Below, piece after piece: positions 9,465 to 18,734 of a DNA stretch of 64,000 bases. A program made the translations under genes and the position numbers. The notes beneath the pieces are model-generated. The model was not told the origin of the DNA, made no database searches, and saw only the letters and a list, made by a program, of their open reading frames with translations. Each line of letters begins with the position of its first letter. Position 1 is the stretch's first letter. Origin of the DNA: Phenylobacterium sp. (lineage in GTDB: Bacteria > Pseudomonadota > Alphaproteobacteria > Caulobacterales > Caulobacteraceae); the NCBI RefSeq assembly GCF_004799515.1, contig NZ_SSMX01000030.1:186001-250000 (forward strand). Reading direction: 5' to 3'.

Positions 9465-10868
9465 CTAGACCGCGGCGGCCGCCAGGGCGTCCTCGGCCGC
9501 CGGCTCGACGTGGAAGGCGCCTGAAAAGCGAAGGCCGATCGCCAGCATGATCGCCCCGCCCAGCGCGACGAGGCCGGCGTGCAGGCCCCAGAAGGCGCTG
9601 GCCGACAGGGTCTCGTAGAGCGACCCCATCCGTCCACTGATGGTGCTGCCCAGGAAAACCGCCAGGTTGTAGACCCCGATCATGGTGGCGTTGACGCTGC
9701 GCGGGGCGGCCCGGGAATAGAGCGCCGTCATGGTCGGCGTGAAGTAGAGCCAGCCCAGGTTCGAACCCAGATGAAAGGCGACCGCCCAGATGAGCGGCGT
9801 TCGTCCGTGGGCGTCGGTGACCAGTCCCGCCGCGCCCAGCCAGAGGGTCGCGGCGGCGAAGATGAAGCAGCCGATGGCGACCTTGACGAACTCCGTGGGC
9901 TCGCGGCCGCGCGCGGCCTGCCAGCGCCAGAACATCAGCATCGGCGGCAGGCAGATGAAGGGCGACAGTCCGTCCAGCGCCTGCAGCCAGGGCACCGGCA
10001 CGGTGAAGCTTCCCACCTGCAGCTCGATGTGGTCGCGGACCCACAGGTTGTAGGTGTTCCAGACCTGGCTCTGGGCGATCCAGAACAGCGACGCCACCGG
10101 CACCAGCGCCAGCAGACGCCAGACGATGCGCCGCTCCTTGGCCGTCAGCGGGACGCGGGCGGCGGCGGGCCCGCGCGGCAGGCGCGGGATCAGCTCACCT
10201 TGGCCGGCGACATAGACGATCAGGCCGACCAGCATGCCGAAGCCCGCGAAGGCGAAGCCCACGTGCCAGCCGAAGGCCGCGCCCAGGGCGCCGGTCACCA
10301 GGGGCGCGATGAAGGCCCCCAGGTTGATCATCGAGGCGTAGAGCTGGAAGGCCACGGCGCGGCGGCGGTCGTCCGGCGGATAGAGCTCGCCCACCTGCGG
10401 CACCAGGTTGCCGCGGAAGATGCCGGCGCCGAAGATCAGGAAGGCGAGCGCCAGCAGGAACGACTGGTCGAAGGCCATGCAGAAATGGCCGGCGGTCATC
10501 AGGAGGGCGCCGAGCGTCACGGCGCGGTTGCGCCCCAGCACCCGGTCGCCGAGCCAGCCGCCGAACGCCGGGGTGAAATAGACCAGGCCCACGTAGAGGC
10601 CGAAGATCTGGGTCGCCAGGCCCTGCGGCGTCAGGTGGCCGAACACCGCCTGCACCCCGGCGCTGAACCCCCGGAAGCCCACGATCTTCTCGACGTGGCC
10701 CGGGGTGAACAGCTGGCCCACCATGTAGAGCGTGAGCAGCGCCTGCATCCCGTGGAAGGAGATGCGGTCCCAAAGCTCCGTGCCCGCCAGCACATAGAGG
10801 CCGCGCGGATGGCCGAAGAGTTCGCGGCCCTTCGGCCTCTCGCCCGCCTCGATCACGCCTGCGTCCAT
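9465..10868 (-). CDS. POT/PTR2-family peptide:proton symporter (MFS)
   Basis: This 467-residue inner-membrane protein has about 12-14 hydrophobic segments. Signatures of the proton-dependent oligopeptide transporter family are visible: the N-terminal GTELWDRISFHGMQALLTLY in place of the usual ExxER motif, and the second-signature region TPAFGGWLGDRVLGRNRAV then FGAGIFRGNLVPQVGELY. The first motif has Asp-Arg rather than Glu-Arg, so proton coupling or substrate may differ from the model transporters. It lies next to the M13 peptidase/TonB receptor region, fitting a peptide-scavenging role, but no operon link is seen. Confidence 0.85.
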   Translation of the reverse strand: MDAGVIEAGERPKGRELFGHPRGLYVLAGTELWDRISFHGMQALLTLYMVGQLFTPGHVEKIVGFRGFSAGVQAVFGHLTPQGLATQIFGLYVGLVYFTPAFGGWLGDRVLGRNRAVTLGALLMTAGHFCMAFDQSFLLALAFLIFGAGIFRGNLVPQVGELYPPDDRRRAVAFQLYASMINLGAFIAPLVTGALGAAFGWHVGFAFAGFGMLVGLIVYVAGQGELIPRLPRGPAAARVPLTAKERRIVWRLLALVPVASLFWIAQSQVWNTYNLWVRDHIELQVGSFTVPVPWLQALDGLSPFICLPPMLMFWRWQAARGREPTEFVKVAIGCFIFAAATLWLGAAGLVTDAHGRTPLIWAVAFHLGSNLGWLYFTPTMTALYSRAAPRSVNATMIGVYNLAVFLGSTISGRMGSLYETLSASAFWGLHAGLVALGGAIMLAIGLRFSGAFHVEPAAEDALAAAAV

Positions 10869-10950
10869 GCCGGTCCCCCGCGAGGTCGAACCCTAGGCGG
10901 GCTCGACCAGCGGTGGCAACGACGCAGGCGGCCGCGAGTGAGGCGAAGGG

Positions 10951-13102
10951 TCAGAACGCCTTGGTGACGCCCGCGTAGAAGCCGCGCCGGGGGCCGAACT
11001 GCGGCGCGCCCACGCCGATGCCGGTGCCGTCGCGAATCTCATATTCCTCGTCGAACAGGTTGATGATGTCGCCGCGCAGGGTAAGCGGTCCGCCCGGCAG
11101 GCCCTTGAACTCGTGCAGGACGCTCAGGTTGACCTGCACATAGCCCGGCACGTGGTCGCCGTTGGGCACGGTCCCGTCCTTGCGCAGGCCCGAGCCGTAG
11201 ATCAGGTCGCCGGAGACCCGCGTGCCCTCGTCGAACTTGTAGGCGACGCCCGCCGAGGCGGTGTAGGTCTGGTCGTGGTCCAGATAGATGAAGTGGTTCT
11301 GGATGAAGGCCAAATCGTCGGGGCTGAAGTTGAACTGGCTGGAGATGATGTCCTTGCCCTTTGCCTGGCTGACCGCGAAGTTGCCGTAGGCCGTCCAGGG
11401 GCCGTTCTGATAGTTGCCGCTCAGCTCGACGCCCCGGGCGTAGCCGATGCGGTAGTTGAACGGCGTCAGGATGATCGGCGCGCCGAACTGGCCTTCGTCG
11501 ATCAGGTTCTTGGCCTCCTTGTCGTAGGCGTCGATACCGAGCGTCAGGTCGCCGATCTTCTGCTGCGCGCCCACGTCGAAATAGTTGTCGCGCTCCGACC
11601 GCGGCAGGTCGTTCGCAGTCCCCGGCTGCGCGCCGCTGGTGCCGACGAACTTCAGGACCGCCGTCGAGGCGATCAGCTCGAAGGGCGGTGGCGAGAAGTA
11701 GCGCGAATAGCCGGCGTGGAACGTCGTCCCGTCCCAAGGCGTCCACACCAGGTTCACCCGGGGCGAAACCTGGTTCTCGTCGCGGAACGACTCCAGCTGA
11801 TCGAAGCGCAGGCCGTAGTTCATGGTCAGGCTGCTGGTCAGCTTCCACTCGTCTTCGAGGTAGGCCGAATAGGTCTGGGCGTCGGCGGCGCTGTCGTCGA
11901 CGATAGTCTCCGCCGCGTTGCCGATCTGATTGCCGTTGGCGTCCAGCGGGAAGACCTGGGAGTTGGTGTTGCTGGTGGTGTGGTCGATGGTGACGATCAC
12001 CCCGCCGCGCAGGGTGTGGGTGTCGTTGAGCTTGTAGACCCCTTCGATCTGGGTCCCGAAGGCTGTGTCGGTCTTGTCCGCCGCCTGGGCGATACCGTTG
12101 AACAAGAGCTCGCCGGTGGACGTCGGGCGTGTACTTCAGCTCGGAATAGCGGGCGAAGACCGAGGCCTGGATGGTGAACTGGTCGGTGGTCTTCAGATAG
12201 GTGACGATGGCGTAGGAGGTGCCCTCCTGCTGGTTCTCGTTGAGCTGCGCCGACGGGAAGGTGGAGACGCCGTTCAGGTTGAAGCCCAGGGTAGGCTCCA
12301 GGCCGGGCGTGTTGGGGATCTGGAACTTGTCCTGCGAGGTCCCGGCGATCAGCGAGATGCGGCTGGTGTCGTCGAGGATGTGGTCGAGGTAGCCGAAGGC
12401 CTGGTACTGGTCGGAGTGGTCGTGGACCGGGGTGCCGCGGCCGTCCGGGCTCTCGATGCCGACGTCGGTGCCGGTGTAGCTGCCGGAGAAGAAGGCGCTG
12501 TTGGCGCCGGACGAGCCGCCGTACTCGATCGAGGGCTCGATCATCCCGTGGCTGCCGCCGTAGACACCCACCTCGCCGGAGTTGTCGAAGCCGCTCTTGG
12601 TGGTGATGTTGACGATGCCGGCGTCGCGGATGCCGTACTGCGCGGGCAGGGCGCCGGTGATCAGGTCGACATTGGCGGCGAGGCGCGGCGACAGCGACTG
12701 GCCGAACACCTGCAGGCCCTCGGGCAGGATGACGTTGTTCAGGCGGAACTGGATGTTGCCGTGGTCGCCGCGGATGTGCAGCTGGCCGAAGCTGTCCTGC
12801 GCCACGCCCGGCGCCTGCAAGATCACCTGATTGAGCTCCGCATTGGCGCCGGACGGCAGGTTGTTGATGAACGCCTCGGGCATGGAATAGCTGGTGGCGC
12901 CCAGCGAGGGCTCGACCTCGGACCGCGCCGCGTCCAGCCGCGCGGCGGTGACCACGATCTCGGAGACTTGGCCGGGCGCTGCGGGCGGCGTTGGGGCGGC
13001 GCCGGACTGTTGCGCGGCCCCCGTTTGAGCGGACACGGGGCCGGCGGCGGCGGCCAGGGCGCAAGCGCCCGCAGCCGCCAGCAGAAGCTGTCGGTAGGTC
13101 AT
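10951..13102 (-). pseudogene. TonB-dependent receptor interrupted by a +1 frameshift
   Basis: Two frames together encode a complete ~716-residue outer-membrane receptor. Residues 1-328 (13102 to 12119) contain a signal peptide ending VSAQ, a TonB-box-like SEIVVTA and the plug (AELNQVILQAPGVAQDSFG, LHIRGDHGNIQFRLNNV). The barrel then continues in another frame from 12117 to 10951, ending GFYAGVTKAF. One extra C on the coding strand at 12118/12119 explains the switch: the frame is coherent through TPDV, then TGELLFNG resumes. No slippery heptamer or pseudoknot is evident. It could be a true inactivating mutation or a sequencing error. If intact, the likely job is uptake of a metal chelate or small organic ligand. 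A palindromic operator-like site lies about 80 bases upstream. Confidence 0.85.
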
Positions 13103-13177
13103 GATGATCCTGTCGGGCGGCCGTGGCCGGCGGCCCGCGTGAGGGGTTGGACTTAACGGCCCATGGGTCGAGGCATG

Positions 13178-13197
13178 TGTTATGATATATCATTACG
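13178..13197. promoter_or_regulatory. AT-rich palindrome upstream of the TonB receptor
   Basis: A perfect 12-bp palindrome ATGATATATCAT (13182-13193) sits in a wider imperfect dyad TGTTATGATATATCATTACG. It is about 80 bases upstream of the receptor start and 65 bases before the IscU-like gene on the other strand. The form resembles Fur/Zur-type metal-repressor sites seen before TonB receptors, but it matches no consensus exactly, so the regulator is unknown. Confidence 0.5.
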
Positions 13198-13257
13198 GTG
13201 TCAATCGCCTTTCGCTGAGATTTGACTTCTGTGTCCCGGGCGCCGATCTAGGCGGCG

Positions 13258-13719
13258 ATGATCGACGATCTCTACTCAGGCAGTGTGCTCGCGCTGGCGG
13301 CCAACCTGCCGCGGCTCGGGCGCCTCGCCGCGCCCGACGCCAGCGTCGAGAAGGTGGCCAAGCTGTGCGGCAGCCGGGTGGTGGTGGACGTGACGGTCAA
13401 GGATGGCCGCGTCGCCGATTTCGCCCAGGACGTGAAGGCCTGCGCGCTCGGCCAGGCCGCGGCGTCGGTGCTGGGCGCCCAGGTGATCGGCGCCAGCCTC
13501 GAAGAGCTGGAAGTGACCGCCACGCAGTTCCGCGCTATGTTGAAGGCGGGCGGACCCCCGCCCGACGGACGTTTCTCGGACTTGGCCATGCTCGCGCCTG
13601 TGAAGGACTATCCCGCCCGCCACGCCTCGACGCTGCTCGCGTTCGAGGCGGTGACGGAGGCTGTCCGCACGGCCACAGCCCGGAACGCCGGGCGAACTAG
13701 CCCCGCCGGCGCAGCTTGA
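13258..13719 (+). CDS. IscU/NifU-N-like iron-sulfur scaffold protein
   Basis: This 153-residue protein has the IscU-like fold seen in stand-alone NifU-N proteins of alphaproteobacteria. Cys37 (KLCGSR) and Cys62 (KACALGQAAA) match two of the three scaffold cysteines. At the expected third position the sequence is PVKDYPARHAST, with Ala instead of Cys after the His. That pattern is common in this subfamily as I recall it, and suggests a cluster-handling or regulatory role rather than a standard scaffold. It precedes yidD and thrS in the same direction, with 54 bases to yidD that include a small hairpin (13733-13748). Confidence 0.8.
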   Translation: MIDDLYSGSVLALAANLPRLGRLAAPDASVEKVAKLCGSRVVVDVTVKDGRVADFAQDVKACALGQAAASVLGAQVIGASLEELEVTATQFRAMLKAGGPPPDGRFSDLAMLAPVKDYPARHASTLLAFEAVTEAVRTATARNAGRTSPAGAA

Positions 13720-13773
13720 TCCTCCGCTAGCGGCAGCGTAATCGCTGCGCGCAAGCGGAAGACCTTAGCCGGC

Positions 13774-14064
13774 ATGACCTTCTACGAACGCTGCGTCAGG
13801 GGCGCGCTACGCGCCTACAAGCTGACGCTTTCGCCGCTGATCGGGCGGCAATGCCGGTTCCTTCCGACCTGTTCGGAATACGCCGCAGACGCCCTGATCG
13901 GCCATGGCCCGTGGCGCGGGGGAGCCCTCGCCGTCCGCCGGCTGTGCCGTTGTCATCCCTGGAGCGGGGCATCGGGTTTCGACCCGGTCCCGCCTCCGCG
14001 CCGACCGAAGACCGCCAAGACGGATCTTGGGCCGCCGGCGCGCAAGTGGACCTGTGAATCATGA
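13774..14064 (+). CDS. yidD: Membrane protein insertion efficiency factor YidD
   Basis: This 96-residue protein carries the YidD core [20 protein letters not shown] and the following [20 protein letters not shown]. YidD is a small amphipathic inner-membrane-associated protein that helps YidC-dependent insertion. Its usual partners rpmH, rnpA and yidC are not adjacent; here it overlaps the thrS start by four bases (ATGA), so the two are translationally coupled. The C-terminal tail after DPVPP is extra, basic and probably disordered. Confidence 0.93.
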   Translation: MTFYERCVRGALRAYKLTLSPLIGRQCRFLPTCSEYAADALIGHGPWRGGALAVRRLCRCHPWSGASGFDPVPPPRRPKTAKTDLGPPARKWTCES

Positions 14065-16043
14065 TCGACCTGATTTTCCCAGACGGCTCGAAGCGCCAGT
14101 ACGACGACGGCGCGACGGGCAAGGCCGTGGCCGCCTCCATCGCCCCCTCGCTGGCCAAGCGCGCGGCCCTCGTGAAGCTGGACGGCGAACTGCTGGACGT
14201 CGACCAGCCCCTGCCGCACGGCGGGCATTTCGAAATCCTGACGCGCGACAGCCTGGAGGCGCTGGAGACCCTGCGCCACGACGCCAGCCACATCATGGCC
14301 GAGGCGGTGCAGGAGCTGTTCCCCGGCACCCAGGTGACCATCGGCCCCTCGATCGAGGACGGCTTCTACTACGACTTCGCCCGCGATGAGCCGTTCAGCC
14401 TGGACGACCTGGCCAAGATCGAGCAGCGGATGAAGGAGATCGTCGACCGCGACGAGCCGATCCGCCGCGAGGTCTGGAAGCGCGACGAGGCCATCGCCCA
14501 CTTCAAGTCGATCGGCGAGGCCTACAAGGCCGAGATCATCGAGGGCATCCCGGCCAGCGAGGACGTCAGCGTCTACTACCAGGGCCAATGGAAGGACCTC
14601 TGCCGGGGGCCGCACTTCCCGTCGACGAAGTTTGTCGGCAAGGCGTTCAAGCTGACCAAGCTGGCTGGCGCCTATTGGCGTGGCGATCACCGCAACGCCC
14701 AGCTGCAGCGCATCTACGGTACGGCCTGGTCCTCCGAGGCCGAGCTCGAGGCCTACATCCATCGAATCGAGGAAGCCGAGCGGCGTGACCATCGCAAGAT
14801 CGGCCGGGCCATGGATCTCTTCCACCTGCAGGAAGAGGCCAAGGGGATGATCTTCTGGCACCCCAAGGGCTGGACGCTGTTCCGCACGCTGGAAAACTAC
14901 ATGCGCCGGCGGCTGGACGACGACGGCTACGTCGAGGTCAAGGCGCCCCAGCTGATGGACCGCGAGCTGTGGGAGAAGTCCGGCCACTGGCAGAAGTTCA
15001 GCCACGCCATGTTCACCTGTGAGACGGAGGAAGGCGAGGTCCTGGCCGTCAAGCCGATGAACTGCCCGGGCCACGTGCAGATCTTCAACCATGGCCAGAA
15101 GTCTTACCGCGACCTGCCGCTGCGCATGGCCGAGTTCGGGGCCTGCCACCGCTACGAGCCGTCCGGCGCCCTGCACGGCATCTTCCGGGTCCGTGGCTTC
15201 ACGCAGGACGACGCCCACATCTTCTGCCGCGAGGACCAGATCGAGGCCGAGTCGACGAAGTTCGTGCGCCTGCTGGAGAGCGTCTACCGCGACTGCGGGA
15301 TGGAGCTGCACGCGGTGAAGCTGGCGCTCAGGCCCGAGCTGCGGTTCGGCGACGACGGGGTCTGGGACGTGGCCGAGAAGAAGCTGGAGCGCGCCGCCCG
15401 GAACGCCGGCATCGCCCATGTAGAGATGCTGCCGGGCGAGGGCGCCTTCTATGGCCCCAAGCTGGAGTTCCACCTGCGCGACGCCATCGGCCGCACCTGG
15501 CAGTGCGGCACGCTGCAGCTCGACTATGTGCTGCCGGAGCGGCTGGACGCCGAGTACGTGGCCGAGGACGGCTCCAAGCAGCGGCCGGTGATGCTGCATC
15601 GGGCGATCTGCGGCTCGCTGGAGCGCTTCCTGGGCGTGATGATCGAGAATTTCGCCGGGGCCTTCCCGCTCTGGTTAGCTCCCGTTCAGGTTACGGTCGC
15701 CACGATCACATCGGACGCCGACGACTTCGCCCGCAAGGCGGCGGCGGCGTTGCGGGCAAGGGGGCTGCGCGTGGAAACCGACCTGCGCAACGAGAAGATC
15801 AACCTGAAGGTGCGGGAGCATTCCCTCGCCAAGGTCCCGGTCATCGCCGTGGTCGGACGACGTGAGGCCGACCTGGGGCAGGTGGCGCTGCGCCGGCTGG
15901 GTTCTGACGGCCAGCAGGTGCTGGACCTCGCCGAAGCCGTGAACCTGCTTGCCTTGCAGGCCAGTCCGCCCGATGTTGCACGTAGTGCTGGGGGCGCTGA
16001 ATCGCAGTCTCCTGGTGCGGTCGGCGCCATGGAGGCTGGATGA
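14061..16043 (+). CDS. thrS: Threonyl-tRNA synthetase
   Basis: This 660-residue class II synthetase charges tRNA-Thr. In order it has the N-terminal TGS domain ([17 protein letters not shown]), the second editing domain with [20 protein letters not shown], the catalytic core with the zinc cysteine in [12 protein letters not shown], motif 2 ([17 protein letters not shown]), and the C-terminal anticodon-binding domain ([18 protein letters not shown]). A roughly 30-residue Ser/Gly/Ala tail after the usual end is unremarkable. It overlaps yidD by four bases at the start and the glycosyltransferase by four bases at the end. Confidence 0.98.
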   Translation: MIDLIFPDGSKRQYDDGATGKAVAASIAPSLAKRAALVKLDGELLDVDQPLPHGGHFEILTRDSLEALETLRHDASHIMAEAVQELFPGTQVTIGPSIEDGFYYDFARDEPFSLDDLAKIEQRMKEIVDRDEPIRREVWKRDEAIAHFKSIGEAYKAEIIEGIPASEDVSVYYQGQWKDLCRGPHFPSTKFVGKAFKLTKLAGAYWRGDHRNAQLQRIYGTAWSSEAELEAYIHRIEEAERRDHRKIGRAMDLFHLQEEAKGMIFWHPKGWTLFRTLENYMRRRLDDDGYVEVKAPQLMDRELWEKSGHWQKFSHAMFTCETEEGEVLAVKPMNCPGHVQIFNHGQKSYRDLPLRMAEFGACHRYEPSGALHGIFRVRGFTQDDAHIFCREDQIEAESTKFVRLLESVYRDCGMELHAVKLALRPELRFGDDGVWDVAEKKLERAARNAGIAHVEMLPGEGAFYGPKLEFHLRDAIGRTWQCGTLQLDYVLPERLDAEYVAEDGSKQRPVMLHRAICGSLERFLGVMIENFAGAFPLWLAPVQVTVATITSDADDFARKAAAALRARGLRVETDLRNEKINLKVREHSLAKVPVIAVVGRREADLGQVALRRLGSDGQQVLDLAEAVNLLALQASPPDVARSAGGAESQSPGAVGAMEAG

Positions 16044-16978
16044 ACGGCATCGCCGCCCCGATCATCGCCGTGGAACCCGCGTCGGTTCCAGAGTTCCTCG
16101 CCAAACGCCGAAGCGTCACCGTAGTCATGGTCGTCTACATGACCGGGCCGGCGCTGGAGGAGAGCGTGGCGCGGGTGCTGAGCGACCCGCTGGTCGACGA
16201 ATTCGTCATTGTCGACAATGGGTCCTCCAGCCCGGAAGCCGCCTGCCTGCATGCCCTGGCCGAGCGCGACAGCCGGGTGGTGCTGCTGAGCGGCCACGGC
16301 AATGTGGGCTTCGCCCGCGGCGCCAACCTGGGTGCGCGCAAGGCTGCCGGCGACATCCTGGTGTTCCTGAACCCCGACGCCTTCCTGCAGCCGCGCTGCA
16401 TCGCCGAGCTGGTCCGTGAGATCGAGCCCCGGCCGGTCCCGTGCATCGTCGGCGGCCGGATCCTGAACGCCGACATGACCGAGCAACGCGGCGCGCGGCG
16501 CGGCGAGATCACCCCGATGACCGCGCTGATGTCGCTGAGCCGGCTGGCCGGCAAGACCCGCGGCTGGCGGCGGTTCGAGGTGCACTGGGAAGGCGATGCG
16601 GTGCCCGGCCAGGTGGTGGCGGTGCCGACCATCTCCGGCGCCTGCTTCTGCATGCGGCGCGAGGACTTCGACTGCGTTCAGGGCTTCGACGAGGGTTATT
16701 TCCTGCACGTCGAGGACGTCGACCTCTGCTGGCGGGTGCGCCGGGCCGGCGGCGTGGTGCTGTTCCATCCCAAGGCCGAGGTGGTCCACCTGGGCCATAC
16801 CAGCCTGACCAGTCCCGTGCGGGTTGAGTTCCACAAGGGCGTCGGCCTCGCCCGTTACTTCCGCAAGCGCGCCGTGGGCGTGAGCCAGCGGCTGGCCGCC
16901 TGGGTCCTGTCGCCGGTGGTCGTGCTGGCCGCCGTGGCGCGCCCGGTGATGTGGCGGCTGCGAGGGCGCGCCGGCTAG
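16040..16978 (+). CDS. Family 2 glycosyltransferase, rhamnosyltransferase-like
   Basis: This 312-residue GT-A enzyme should transfer a sugar from a nucleotide donor to a cell-surface glycan. The N-terminal [11 protein letters not shown] opens the fold, followed by [13 protein letters not shown] and the donor-site segment [24 protein letters not shown] and [20 protein letters not shown] are typical of WbbL-like rhamnosyltransferases. A C-terminal hydrophobic stretch ([19 protein letters not shown]) may attach it to the inner membrane. The ATGA overlap with thrS places it in that operon; its acceptor is unknown. Confidence 0.88.
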   Translation: MNGIAAPIIAVEPASVPEFLAKRRSVTVVMVVYMTGPALEESVARVLSDPLVDEFVIVDNGSSSPEAACLHALAERDSRVVLLSGHGNVGFARGANLGARKAAGDILVFLNPDAFLQPRCIAELVREIEPRPVPCIVGGRILNADMTEQRGARRGEITPMTALMSLSRLAGKTRGWRRFEVHWEGDAVPGQVVAVPTISGACFCMRREDFDCVQGFDEGYFLHVEDVDLCWRVRRAGGVVLFHPKAEVVHLGHTSLTSPVRVEFHKGVGLARYFRKRAVGVSQRLAAWVLSPVVVLAAVARPVMWRLRGRAG

Positions 16979-16998
16979 GCGCCTGTGGGCTTTAGGCC

Positions 16999-17832
16999 TT
17001 GGCCCCGCGCTTTGTCCGGAAACTGGCGAGCTTCGCGCCGCCTTCGGTGCGCCGCACCCTGGCGGGCGCGCTCACCGACCTGAAGAGCCTGCCCGCGCGC
17101 CTGGCCGATCCTGCCCGCCGCGGCGAACCCTGGGCCTTTGTCCACAACGTCGGCGACGGCGATTTCGTCGCGGTGGGCGCCCAGCTCGTACGCCATCTCC
17201 GCGACCACGCCGGCCTTCGCCCAAACGACCGGGTGCTGGACATCGGCTGCGGCAACGGCCGTGTCGCCGAGCCGCTCGCCGACCTCTTGGCCGAGGGCGG
17301 CGGAAGCTACGTCGGCTTCGACCTGTCGCGGCTGGGGATCGAGGCCTGCCGCCGCCGTTTCGCCGGTCGGCCGTACATGCGCTTCGAACACCTCGACGTC
17401 TGGAACGGCGAGTACAACGCCCACGGCCGGCTGGCCGAGGCGGACGTGGTTTTCCCGGCGCCGGAGGCCTCCATAGACCTGGTGTTCGCCACCTCGGTCT
17501 TCACCCACATGCGGATGTCGGGGATGCGGCGCTATCTCGCCGAGAGCGCCCGGGTGCTGGCGCCCGGTGGGCGGCTGGCCTTCACGGCCTTCGCCCTGGA
17601 CGCGGACCGCCAGGCCTCCGAGGTCTTCGCCTTCAGGCCCTTCGACGAGACCTCCATGGCCATCGACCTGCGCTATCCCGAGCGCGCCATCGGCCACCAG
17701 CGCCCCGCGATAGAGGCGGCGGCGGCTGACGCGGGCCTGACCCTGCGCGCCAGCCTGAACGGCCTCTGGGCGCCGCCTTCGGCATACGATGGCGGCCAGG
17801 ACCTGTTCGTGGCGGAAAAGCCCGCCGCCTAG
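16999..17832 (+). CDS. Class I SAM-dependent methyltransferase
   Basis: This protein of about 277 residues has a Rossmann methyltransferase domain. Motif I is VLDIGCGNGRVAEPLADLL, and YVGFDLSRLGIEAC is the SAM ribose-binding strand. SIDLVFATSVFTHM and RVLAPGGRLAFTAFAL complete the fold. The TTG at 16999 is the furthest upstream possible start because an in-frame TAG lies at 16993; a later start is possible. It follows the glycosyltransferase by 20 bases and probably belongs to the same transcript, hinting at modification of a glycan or lipid. Substrate not predictable. Confidence 0.85.
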   Translation: MAPRFVRKLASFAPPSVRRTLAGALTDLKSLPARLADPARRGEPWAFVHNVGDGDFVAVGAQLVRHLRDHAGLRPNDRVLDIGCGNGRVAEPLADLLAEGGGSYVGFDLSRLGIEACRRRFAGRPYMRFEHLDVWNGEYNAHGRLAEADVVFPAPEASIDLVFATSVFTHMRMSGMRRYLAESARVLAPGGRLAFTAFALDADRQASEVFAFRPFDETSMAIDLRYPERAIGHQRPAIEAAAADAGLTLRASLNGLWAPPSAYDGGQDLFVAEKPAA

Positions 17833-18734
17833 GCCGGGATCGGGAACACCCCGGCGCGGCTCACGAAGGCGGCAGGCGGCTTGCCCAGAATCCCGGCCAT
17901 CCACTTGGCGGTGGCGATCAGGGCCGGCAGGTCGTAGCCGGTCTCGAAGCCGGCGCGCTCCAGCATGTAGACCAGGTCCTCGGTGCCGATGTTGCCGGTG
18001 GCGTCCGGCGCGAAGGGGCAGCCGCCCAGGCCGCCGCAGCTGGCGTCCAGCACGTCGACGCCCGCTTCGACGCTGGCGTAGGCGTTGGCGAGGCCGGTGT
18101 TGCGGGTGTCGTGGAAATGCATGCGCAGGCGCTGGTCCGGCGCGGCCTCGCGGGTCGCCTCCACGCGCTTTCTCACCAGCCAGGGATCGGCGACGCCGAT
18201 GGTGTCGGCGAGCGCGATCTCGGTCACGCCGGCCTCGGCCGCCGCGCGGACGATGCGCAGCACCTGATCCTCGGAGACCTCGCCGTCGAAGGGGCAGCCG
18301 AAGGCCACCGAGATGGTCACGGTGATCGGCGGGCCGCCCTCGGCCTTCTGCCGCGCGGCGATGGCCTGCATGGCGGCGGTCTGCTCGGCGGCGGAGGCGC
18401 CCTGGTTGCGGATGCCGAAGCCGTCGGTGGCGCAGACCACCACATTGGCCTCGTCACAGCCGGCGGCGACGCAGCGGTCCCAACCCTTCTCGTTCAGCAC
18501 CAGGCCAATGCGCGAGCGGCCGTCCGTGCGCGGCAGGGCGGCGCTGATCTCCTCGGCGCCGGCCATCTGCGGCACGCGCTTGGGATTGACGAAGGAGACG
18601 GTCTCGATCCGCCGCGCGCCGGCGGCCTCCAGGCGGGCGATGAAGTCGAGCTTCTGGGCGACCTCCAGCAGGGCCTTCTCGTTCTGCAGGCCGTCGCGGG
18701 GGCCGACTTCGACGATCTCTATATGGCGGCTCAT
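17829..18734 (-). CDS. mvaB: Hydroxymethylglutaryl-CoA lyase
   Basis: This 301-residue TIM-barrel lyase cleaves HMG-CoA to acetyl-CoA and acetoacetate in leucine breakdown. Family motifs are complete: VGPRDGLQNEK at the N-terminus (metal-binding Asp), TVSFVNPKRVPQM, HFHDTRNTGLANAY (metal-binding His pair) and GGLGGCPFAPDATGNIGTED, which holds the active-site Cys. Length and termini match bacterial enzymes. It is the second gene of a two-gene unit with the upstream glycosyltransferase (four-base overlap), an odd pairing since other leucine-degradation genes are absent nearby. Confidence 0.96.
   Translation of the reverse strand: MSRHIEIVEVGPRDGLQNEKALLEVAQKLDFIARLEAAGARRIETVSFVNPKRVPQMAGAEEISAALPRTDGRSRIGLVLNEKGWDRCVAAGCDEANVVVCATDGFGIRNQGASAAEQTAAMQAIAARQKAEGGPPITVTISVAFGCPFDGEVSEDQVLRIVRAAAEAGVTEIALADTIGVADPWLVRKRVEATREAAPDQRLRMHFHDTRNTGLANAYASVEAGVDVLDASCGGLGGCPFAPDATGNIGTEDLVYMLERAGFETGYDLPALIATAKWMAGILGKPPAAFVSRAGVFPIPA

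Noticed and set aside
11039-12118. Continuation of the receptor N-terminal frame past the frameshift as a real C-terminus
   Set aside because: After residue 328 it becomes Arg-rich noise, while the other frame gives proper barrel strands ending in Phe.
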